From Catonia carolina (lineage: Eukaryota > Arthropoda > Insecta > Hemiptera > Achilidae): DNA of 64,000 nt. Below the pieces are notes generated by a model, which was given only the letters and a program-made list of their open reading frames with translations, was not told where the DNA came from and ran no database searches. Each line of letters opens with the position of its first letter. Within the stretch, counting starts at the first letter, position 1. Of the stretch, positions 16,501 to 28,300 are shown piece after piece. The stretch is from NCBI GenBank assembly GCA_035578175.1, contig JAQMRL010000002.1, positions 132,930,171 to 132,994,170 of the forward strand, written 5' to 3'. Both the position numbers and the translations under genes were made by a program.

Positions 16501-19500
16501 CAAAAAATAGTTCTTTTGCTTATCACATGATCAGCCAATTATATGACTTAACTATTTAAGGACTGAAGAGATAGAGGTGTAAAAGACACTAATCAGAGTT
16601 ATCTCTTTTGACAGTAATGAATTTCACTATACAGCCAGATCCTGTGGTGAATGAAATGAAGGTGTCATTTGCAGGGTGGAAAGTAGGTGCTTTTCGGTGG
16701 GTCTGGCATGCCAATAAGCATACTCTTTCAACTCGGTGAGGAAGGCAATAGTAAACCACCTCATTTTTACTTAGTAAAACCTTTAGAGGTTCAAACCAAC
16801 CTTCCGGCTGTTGACCTAAACAACAATATACCACTGAGGTTGCCGCTCTTAAAAGCATTTAATACTTTGTGCCAAGTCCCTTCGGGCTCACTAAATTGTC
16901 CAATTTTGCCACTTTGGGTGATGGATTTCTTGGCTTATTCACAGATGGCCAACATTTGCCATGTCAAAAGAGTCCTTTTTATCATTGTGACATTTTGTAG
17001 GTGCACTGTTAGTCCCCATACACAGTAACCCACCACACCTAGGGTTCTGTCTTCCTTTCACCAGGAAGGCAGAGTGCAATGCACGTAGCAGAAATAGAGT
17101 CCAAGAGAAGAAAGGTTAGAAGAGATAGAATGAGAATGATAGACTGATAGAATGACAGACAGAATGTCGATAAAATGGGAAATGAAAGAATAAAGAAAGT
17201 TGGACCGCCTATAACAGTGGTTCTCAAACTTTGTAGACCCACGGCTGCCTTGATCTACAGATCATTTACAGTGACGCCCTTTTCGTGAACCAACCGGTGA
17301 ACAGTACTAATTGTACATCGACATCACGTATGATACATGGGTGATTCCATTCCCAGAGAAGAGATAAAGTACACGTTTAATTGGAAATGATGTGTATGTC
17401 GACGCATGGCACTGCGGCGCACTGTTTCAGAACATCTGGCCTAAAAGATAGTTGTACTTAAAGACGGAGGGAAAACCAAAAGTGAAGTGAATGGATTCAG
17501 TTATGGATGAAGAGAGGGAAAGATGCAACGCCACGAGAGCAATAGAGGAAGATGTTCGATAATGGCGAGAGATGGAGAGCAGTTGTGTTAGGCCTGACCC
17601 AAGGAAACTTGGAACATAGTTATAGAGGATGATGATGATGATCATAATCACAGTTGATCCGTTCTCTGAGAGTATATTAAGACCACAGTCTGTGCAAAAA
17701 AGATTTATTGACCATAACATTGTGATTAAATCAGAATTGCTGCCGCTTGAAAAATTATTGCACCTAATGTCAGTGAATACACATGGAGACAACTTCTCAG
17801 TGTTTCACAAATGACCAAAAATCATTCCTGTTGCTACTTAGAAGTAATAAAAATAAAGTAGCAATTTTTTTTATAAACTAACTTCAATGCATACTCGTTT
17901 ACCTCAAATTTTAAATAATAAAAAACTGATAAATACATTCATTCAAAAATTATTTTATTAAACATCCTATGTAGGATTTTTAAACAGCCGTATTATTTAA
18001 AATTGAAATATATATTTTTCTAACCACCATAATAATAATTTTTTTTTAAATAATATTTTTTCAATAAATAATATAATAGAAACTGATATATATAGGAAAC
18101 CACATGTTACAAATAACACAATAAACAGATTTTCCAATCGCCCATGGATACATAAAATAAACACGTACAACAACATGATACACAGAGCATATATATACAC
18201 ATATAACAATAAAGAAAGATTTAATAAAGAAATAAATTACATTAAAGAAATAGCACGAAATAATGATTACAATAATATTTTCATTAACAGATTAATAAAT
18301 AAATATTTACATAAAATTAATCACAAAAAAACACATCTATTACCATTAAACAATAAAGAAGAAATAAACAAAAATGGTAATAAATACATTACATATAATT
18401 ACATAAATCATAGAATACATAAAATTACCAACATATACGATAAAAATAAATACAAAATAGCATATAAACCCCAGTTTCCTATAAAATTTATTTTACAAAA
18501 ACATAATATTAAGGCAAATGTAAATGATAAAGAAAAAGAAAATAATTAATTTAATTCATGTGGAATTTATAAAATTAAATGTAATGAATGTAATGAAATA
18601 TATATAGGTAAAACCACCAGATTTTTTAAAAAACGGTTTACAGAACACTATTCTAACTATAAAAAAGGAAATCAAAAATTCTCCAATGTAACTGAACACA
18701 TGATTAAAAATAAACATAATATGTCGAATATAAAAAATAATCTAGAAATATTGGAAATAAATAACAGACAAAATGAAATTGAAATTTTGGAAAAATATTA
18801 TATTTATAAATACAATAGCAGGGAAAAATTAATGAACACACAGATTGAATACGACAATCAACTGATTCAGTTGGCAAGACTGAATTTAAATATAAGAATC
18901 GACTATTCCTTATCTACCATGGTAGGCGCAGGAAGTTTTAAATTTTGACTTGATATAAATTTTAATTTACTGAAGATGTGTACAAGATACACGAAAGCGC
19001 TATAAACATTGGTAAGTGTTTTATGTTACCGTATTCTGGTGGTTAGAAAAATATATATTTCATTCAAAAATATACGAGGCGTGTAAGAAAGTAAGTACCG
19101 TTTTTAAAAAATACAAGTAAAACAATTTTTTTTCAACACAATTTTATTTCTACATGAAAGCCCAAACCTTAAACTATTTTTCGACATAGTTTTTACCGAT
19201 GTTCAAACACTTGTCGTAGCAGGTGATCAATTTGTCTATACCCTCTTCGTAGAAGGTTCCCGCCACTGACGTGCACAAAACCAAGAGACTCGGAAGTGCT
19301 TTGACTTTTCTTACACGGTACAGTGATGATGGTGAGGATTTTTTAAACAAAATTGTGATAGGTGATAAAACTTGGGTCCGTCATGTCACACCGGAATCTA
19401 AACAGCAGTCAATGGAGTGGCGACACGCAATCCCCGAAGAAACAAAAATTCAAGACGACAATGTCTGCACAAAAAAATCATGTGCACTGTCTTTTGGGAT

Positions 19501-22292
19501 CGGAAAGGTGTTTTGCTGATTGATTTTCTCCCAAGAGGTGAAACCATTAATGCGGCAAGGTATTGCGAAACCTTAAGAAAAAGGCGGGCAATTCAAAACA
19601 AACGAAGAGGAATGCTCAGTAACGGAATTGTGTTGCTCCATGACAATGCTCGGCCCCATACCGCTGGTGACACTCAAACATTGGTTCGACAATTCGTTGG
19701 TAGCAGTTCGATCACCCGCCCTACAGCCCGGACTTGGCACCGTCTGACTACCACTTGTTCCTGCATATGAAGCGCGAGCTAGGCGGCCAACGCTTTGAAA
19801 CCGACGATGAAGTGAAAACTGCCATGGAGTCGTGGCTACATTCGTTGGCGGGAACCTTCTACGAAGAGGGTATAGACAAATTGATCACCCGCTACGACAA
19901 GTGTTTGAACATCGGTGGAAACTATATCGAAAAATAGTTTAAGGTTTGGGCTTTCATGTAAAAATAAAATTGTGTTGAAAAAAAATTGTTTTACTTGTTT
20001 TTTTTAAAAACGGTATTTACTTTCTGAACACGCCTCGTATCTTTAAAATGCATCCAGCAGCTTGTAATTAATAAAGATGCATAGATAGTTCAAAATTATT
20101 TTACCAATGTTTTGTAGCTGCTTTAATTTTCTTTTATTTATGTTCTCATTCAAATAAACTTACATGTTTCGGTGGATCCGCCATAAAAGTATGCCAATTG
20201 CATATTATACAAATGACTGATGACATATCTTTTAATAAGTGTTTATAATAAATTAAGTTCAATTTTTATCTTATTTTAAATACTCTGGTGGTGAATCCTA
20301 CCAAAACATGCAAGTTTATTTGAAAACATAAATAAAAGAAAATTCAAGCACCTACAAAAGGTTAATAAAATAATTTACCAACAATAGAAATAAAATTTTT
20401 ATATTTGAATACACTGCATCGATACATGGAGACATCATTGCCTATGGTTGCCGTGTATTACAACTGTCGCAAAAGCCAATAGCAATCTGTTTCTTACTAA
20501 CATAACTCCTCACTCACACTCTCTCGCCTGCTGTGTGCATGCTCAGATCATTGCCTCGCCACACATGCAAGTCAAAATTGTATGTGTTAGACTGAGAGCA
20601 CTCAATTGTGCGAAAGAATTTTATTCTTTCTGGCCGCGCATGTTGCCTCCATATAGAATATGCTACTCAAAAGTTTTTATACATTAGGTATTATTACATA
20701 ATATAAAAACCCCCAAATTCACAATAGATGGCTACACCTGATTAAAAAAAGCAATAGAGGTCCTTTCGAATATCATGTATTCATGATTAATTGCAATAAT
20801 AAAATGTCAATGCATGCACAATTTCATAAGATTGTCAAACAATCAACCAAATCAGATTTTCAGGTATGACAATCTTATGAAAGTATGCATGCATTGACAT
20901 TTTATTATTGCACCTGAAGATGGATACATGATACGTGAAAGAACCTATTTTCTTTTTAATCAGGTGAGTCGTCTATTGTAAATTTAGTGGTTTTTTTGTA
21001 TTATATAATTCTGAACAATACACAGGAAAATGTTAGATAAAATTATATATTGAATGAATACTTACGGGTACAGATGAGTTAGACTGGCCACCAGCAATAC
21101 CAAATCTGATAGCTCGAGCTTCTCGTTTTGCAGCATTTGCTTCTGGAGTAGGTACACCAAACTTCTGTGCTCTTAATTCCAACCTCTGGAACATATAATT
21201 ATTCAATAATATAAACAACATACAATTAACAAAAAATTAATATCTTACAGTACAACTAAAATCAATTTTTCACGCTATTTTATTTGTACTTAATTGTACA
21301 TTCAATTTATCAAGTATGAAAATATTTAGCAATGAATTGTAAAAAACAAAATAATTTTGCTATATGAAATGTTTGAGCTGTGAAAGCAGATCTAAAAATT
21401 AGGAACGCTGTCACACTGATGGCCTCTTACACTGTAAACCAGAAAGCCATTTTAATACTTTCACTCCTGACCATACTGGCCAATCAAATTGTACAGTGCT
21501 AATCAACACATCCGGTGTGTGGTGGGTGGAAGGCTTCTATTTTTACCAAAGAAAAAACTTGGCAAACCGAATTATATTATGACTTAGCTGTGAAGGTGTT
21601 AAACAAGTAATAGGGGCAGTTAAACTATGACCACTTCCCATACATTTTGTCTTTTTTTTGTGTTAAAAGCTACATAAGTCTTGGCTTGTGCATAGCTAAT
21701 GATACGAGATACTATATAAGACGAAAAATGCCTGACCTAACAGGGAATCGAACCCAGGACCCCGACATAAAAGCTAGTTGTGCTAACTTCAATGGACCAG
21801 CATATACTTACATAGGAGTTTTTTCACAATTTAATACTAAGTGAACAAAAAAAAAATCTGGTGTAAAACCCTCACATGACTTTCTCTTGCCAATGTAACT
21901 AATGAAAAATGTGACCTAATTTTAATCATGAGTGAATGACGCAAAATGAAATCAACCTCTACAGGACGTAATATTAACAACTATATGACTTAAAAATGAT
22001 AGAAAATCACTAACTTACACTAAACTAGGATTTGTAGAAAAAAGTGCTTGAAATAAAAGTAGTAGAATTTTTTATTTCCTATATCAACTATTACACACAC
22101 TTTTGTCGTAAAATGCATGATCATGTTGCAATCACACGAATAAATAACTACTACTGGTTGACAGATTTTGAAGAAAAAGTTTGTTATGGGTTCCCTAATA
22201 GTACCTAACGGCAGTCCAAAGTTTTAACTTTGTCCTATGTACCATTTTTTTCTGATACTTCATTCACACACACGCACGCACGCACGCACGCG

Positions 22293-22350
<58 letters not shown>

Positions 22351-25300
22351 AACACCAATAGCTAAATCATGTTTTTTGGATTTGGGGCCTAAAAACATGT
22401 ATGTCTGGTGAAAAATTGACGTGAAAACAATACTTTCCTTTCCTGTAAATTCATATAGAGTAAGAGAAATTCAAAGTGGTGAATATTAATCCATAGACAC
22501 AATATCCTTGTTTTGTTATTGATTTTCTTATCTGCTAGTAATTCCAACTGTACTAATGAAAACTATAATCCATTTATTACAATAACTTCTCTCACAGAAT
22601 TTCCCCTTCTTCACCAACTATATCTGTTATGGGTTAGTAAAGTGAGCCCCCACCACTACTACCAAAGCCACCAGCCCTCCAACTTCTATGTGTATCTCTC
22701 TCTCTCTCTCTCTCTAGTTAACAGCCATAAGGCTGGTTGGCAGCTGCTCTCCATGCTCCTCGGTCATCTGCTTTCCGCTTCAACTCGCAATATGAAGCAC
22801 ATCCCATGTCCTCTAGTAACTGCTTCATGTACTCTAATCTGGGTCTTCCCCGCAAATTTCTCCCCTCCACAACTCCTTCGATTATTCTTTTCAACATACT
22901 GTCATATCGGAGTATGTGGCCTATCAGCTGGGCTCTTCTCTGTCTGATCCATTTAAGGAAGCTCCTTTCCTCCCCCGTTCCACTGAAAACTTGTTCGTTC
23001 GTCATCATTTCTCTCACAGCTGACCCTCTTTTTTTTTTTTTAAGGCGAAAAACCTCGGCGAGGTTATCATCGCCTGTCTAAAGCTGACCCTCAACATCCT
23101 TCTATAGCACCAGGCTTCAAATGCAGCTAATCTTCTCTCTTCCCTCACACCAAGTGTCCAAGCTTCACTCCCGTAAGCTGCAATACTCCACACACATTCT
23201 ATGTGTATGTTTAGGTTAGCACCTTGTAAAAATGGTTTTGTGAAGTAAGAAAAGGAATTTGCCTCGAAATTAACCTTGGGAGGACCAATACACATTTATA
23301 GTGGTCAGTGTATAAGACCAAGAAACTTGTAATGGATCACGCACAAATGAGAAAAGGAAAAGAATAGGAACATTGACCAAATGTACAGAAAACTAATATC
23401 ATGTGCAAAACGTACTTACCAATTTGAAACTTGAAAAAAAGACATATAATTAGAACACGCCGCACAGCCGACTTGATGAACCTTTAAGATACACTTTAAG
23501 TACATAAACAATAAAAAACACAACAAAGCACAATATAAACGAGCGTTAAAACGAATAAGCCTTAAAACGAGACGGGAAGCACATCCGCCCATGACAAGTC
23601 TCAATGTACAAGTGGCCAACAAAAAGAAGAAGGAAGAGGAAGAAAAAGCAAAGAGGATTACAAGATAGTGCAAACCCCGGTGCAAATGCCTTAACAGTGT
23701 ATACTTGCCATAAATCTCGAGAATTTATTATAATTTATTTTTCTTAATGACAAGTCATTTTAAAAGCAAGTCTCTGGTGCTATAACCAGAATTTCTCGGC
23801 TAAGGTTTGGTAACCCCCTTCAGAAGAGTCCACATAACACATTCATTGAGTTTACTCTTCATTGTATTGTAAAACCACTATGTTAAAAGTGTGTGAGTGC
23901 ACAAGCGTATACACATACACACTATTACAAAACCGGGGTTTACCTGATTCTGAAAATGCTTACCGTATTATTACAAACTTCGGTATAAAAGGCAAGGGAA
24001 GGGAAAGTCACTATACTATTTATTAAGGCTGATGAGCTCTGAATGTATGCATTGCCACCACCCACTTTATAGCTAGCCAATGACTTGCCAGCAACGTTGC
24101 CAATACTTGCTCTCCGTAGCTGTTATATATTTCGTCAGCCATTTTTTTGATCTTTCAATAATTATAACCTATAAACATACAATCAGCCGATTATATTATA
24201 AAGTATTGCATGTTAACGCACTCTATAATCGATGTGTTCAGTACGGATGCAAGATGAGAGTGAACTATTACGGCTCTTATACGCATGCGCGTGTAATATT
24301 TGTCAGGTACAATCTGATAATGCTGGCAAATGTTCTGATTGGTCTAAACGTGTGGAGCAGCAGAGCTCATAACCATGAAAAGCATATTAGTCCTGGATAC
24401 TTATAGTGGAAAGGAAGAGCTCTGTCCTCCCTCACCATGTTACTAGTTATGATGAAAGAATTATAATTAAATTTTATACCAGTGGATGTATATCTTAACA
24501 AAGTTTAGAAAGCATCAACACATAGATGCGCAGTAGTCCAATGCTAGAGTGATGTCACTGCTGATAGTACAATGGTGGAGATAAAGGGATTAGCTGTAAA
24601 GTGCTGAGCATGTAGTGTTAGATAAAGAAAGTCTGATGTTCTTCAGCATTTGTGTTATGTCAACTATTTGATCATTATATTAAGATGAATAACATATATT
24701 TACCTCCCAAGTACAAAGGTAAAATGCTTACCTCTTTTACACTGAAACCAGACAATTTAACAATTTTTTTTGGAGGTGAAGATTCGTTTTCATCTTTGGA
24801 TTCCGTAGAAGCTAGTTTATTTTCACTTTCATCCGGTGATTCTTGATTTTCTTTTTCAGATGCAGTACTTATTGTAACTGATGTATTTCTATTGAGAGTT
24901 ATTTTCTTAGGCTGTAAATAAATAACTACGATTAGAGAGAAACAAAGTTAATTAGGAATATTTACTTATTTTGTTTAACATCATCTGTCACCTACAGTTC
25001 TGCCTATTTTAGCAATTTTAGTGCCTTAGGTGTCAGCACTAGACAAATACTAGAATTTTCAACAAAAATCAGGTGTATAAATATACGAGGGCCATCCGGA
25101 AAGTAGTACCCGTTTCCGCCGCATGAGGCGCTGACGAGGCGAGCAGCCGTCGGTCAAGGTCAGATCGCTTCAGTGGCTTGTCTGCCTTCTCTGTTGTAAG
25201 TTCCGCGACGCTAGCATTGCCTGTCTTGTTTCTGTGACCGTTCATAATGTTTAAAAAAATTGAGAACGCCGCCAGTTGTGAAGTGAGGGCTGTAATAAAA

Positions 25301-28300
25301 TTTCTCAATGCAAGAAACGTTCGACCTTGTGATATTCATCGCCAATTAAAGGAAGTGTATGGAGACGATGTGATGGATGAGTCATCTGTTCGGCGCTGGT
25401 GTCGTAATTTTAACTTGGGGAGGGGGAACACACACGACGATGAGCGTTCAGGGAGACCATCTGTCATTACAGATCAACTGCTGAGGTCAGTAGACGAATT
25501 CGTGAGGCACGATCGGCGCGTTACAATTGATGACATCTGTGAACATTTCCCTAATGTTTCTCGCACAATTCTTCATGAAATTGTCAAAAACCATCTGCAT
25601 TATTCAAAAATTTGCGCAAGGTGGGTCCCTCGCATGCTTACAGATGAGCACAAAACCAAGCGTATGGCTGCTGCATTAACATTTTTGGAACGTTATTCTG
25701 ATGAAGCAGACGCGTTCTTGAATCGCATAGTTACTGGTGATGAAACGTGGGTTTGTTATGCTTCACCTGAGAGTAAACGACAGTCAATGGAGTGGCATCA
25801 TCCTCATTCACCAAAGAAACCAAAAAAATTCAAGACTGTTCTGTCCACCAGGAAACTTATGGCAACCATTTTCTGGGATCGACGTGGTATACTGCTTATT
25901 GATTTTATGGCCCGTGGAGACACTATTAACGCTAATGCGTATTGTGAAACATTAAAGAAATTACGGCGGGCAATTCAAAATCGACGGAGAGGTCTATTGT
26001 CTGATGGCGTCATTCTCCTCCATGACAATGCCAGGCCTCATGCAGCGGGGATAACACAACAACTTCTGCAGCAATTCAATTGGGAAATTTTCGACCATCC
26101 ACCGTATAGCCCGGACTTGGCCCCTTCAGATTTTCATCTCTTTACAAAACTTAAAGAGTTTTTGGCGGGAAAAAGATTTGACAGCGATGAAGAACTTAAA
26201 GAAGGTGTGACTACGTATTTCGATCGGCTGGCGGCGGAGGAATATGATGCTGGAATACAAAAACTCGTCACACGTTATGACAAATGCTTAAATTTGCTTG
26301 GAGATTATGTGGAGAAGTAGTTTAAGGTATGCTCTTTTCAATAAAAATGTTTACATTTGTTAATATTTACTTCTGTGTCTTTATTTCACAAACGGGTACT
26401 ACTTTCCGGATGGCCCTCGTATTTACTTAATTCTCTTTATTTTAAATTCAAATTTTTATCATACCAACACAACAAACGTGACATTTCCTATACTAGTATA
26501 GATAGGCACTACATAGTTGGTAGAATAATGCAGAAAAAATATCTCTAGAAAAAAAACTGAAATATCTTTAAACATTGAAATCTATAAAAATAAAATGGTG
26601 ATCTTGTCTGGATGATTTTACTATAGTTTGTTTTATTATAGTTTATTTTACTAAAGTTTGTTTCTATATTGGATATACCAAGTAGAATTTTTGTTCATTA
26701 AGGTATCACGTGAACATTGAACTAAATTTTAAGAAATTTTAGTAATTAGGCTCTGGATATGATCAGAATGAACACAGGCTATAAGGTGGTGGGCAGGGGT
26801 GTTCCAAGGGAGGGACTATCTGTTATTAGTCACATCAAATTATGCTGCATACCAAATTTATAAAACGTTTAGGCCAGGCATATACTGGAACGTAAGTGGC
26901 ACAGTGAGTTTGAGGCGGATATGTACAGGGCTACGCAGGCAGAACAGACATTTCTTCTAATGTATACTAGAGATGCAGAACAGGCAAATATTTTTTTCAG
27001 ATTAAGAATTAGCTCATGTTTGGCCATTTACCACAATAGATACATGATTTTAGTGAGAGTGATAGGTTAGTATCGGATTCGTCTAATTCCAGTACCTATA
27101 GAATAATTAATTTTACAGTATTGTATTTTAAAGTGAAGGGAGAAAAATTCATGGAAAAGTTATTTTATGAAAAAACTAAAACACACGGTGAATTCAAGTT
27201 AACACAAGAGTTTGACGATACTACATTCAAGAATTTCATTAGGCTTACAACAGAACAGTTTTTTATGTACCTAATCAGGATGATTGGTATCATACAATAT
27301 GGTTTCAGAACGCACAAGTTCAATTAACTTCTCTTGAACCAACATGTTTCCTGTTCAACGTGCGCATTAAAACTGTGCCTTGACTACAAACTGTGGTTGC
27401 TTGACACAGACACGTTGCTGTGCCACATATGTCGGCCTCCCAATATACGGTATGCTACAGACAACAATGGCTGCACAGTTTTTGCTCCTGCCCTGCCTGT
27501 CCTCAACTGCGCTCCAGTATACGCCCGGCCTTAAAGGCGAATAAATTTTTTATGTGACTTCTTCATTTCTATGCATAAAAATGGAAATATTTTCAATTTC
27601 ACATTTCCAAAAAGCAAACTAAAAACATATTTTATACTACACAACATAATTATTATTGTGTAAATATCGCGGTTATTTTGTTATGCCACGAGGCGACAGT
27701 AGCTTGATAAGGTTGCATGACGTCAAGGTGCCATGTGCAAAAACCTAAATTTGTTTTGTGAAGCCTAAATTTGTTTTGTATTGGAAATTAGTTCTTAAAT
27801 TTTTTCATTAAAATACGCTTCTGGGAATTGCAATTGTTTTCATTTCTTTTAAACACTACCTTGTTTACCAAATTGGCAGAAAAGGTCCACCACTCAGCCA
27901 GCCACTACAATTGTAACCTTAAAAGTGGAGATGGAGCAGGCTGCAGTATTCCAGATCGCATTTTCAAAGTACTATTTGTAACAGTACCTCACTCACAAGA
28001 GCACATTAAAACAACAAACAATATGTCTATCTACCAATACAATACCTTACTGATTTACTATAGTTCTTTTTTTGATTTTGAAGTTCATTTTAATATAGTT
28101 TATGTTGCCTACTTACTGTACAACATAACCTTTCATTACATGCACTAATCTTTGCACATAGCAAACCCTGAAGACAATGGGTCTGGTGAAGCTGTTAGTA
28201 AGACTAGACATTGAAACTCACAATGATACATTACACATTACAATCACAATTACAGTACAACACTGTTACAAAGTATAAAGTGCACATGGCAGCATAACTG

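Larger units (their letters stand above)
18003..19070 (+). mobile_element. Penelope-like element, second family (PLE-B), 5' truncated
   Basis: The element is bounded by short inverted ends (about GAAATATATATTTTTCTAACC at 18007-18030 and its complement at 19050-19068). It holds the 3' half of a PLE ORF plus a hammerhead-like motif at 18966-19006. It sits directly beside the foldback mariner at 19075. PLE-B fragments recur at 54360-54560 and 55230-55330. Confidence 0.75.

Noticed and set aside
22264..22349. Z-DNA or regulatory element from the CA/CG tract
   Set aside because: It is explained by microsatellite expansion within a MITE copy; no evidence of regulation.
22513..23081. Overlapping + strand open frames of 114-144 codons
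   Set aside because: They lie antisense to the non-LTR RT relic and change frame with it; no domain.
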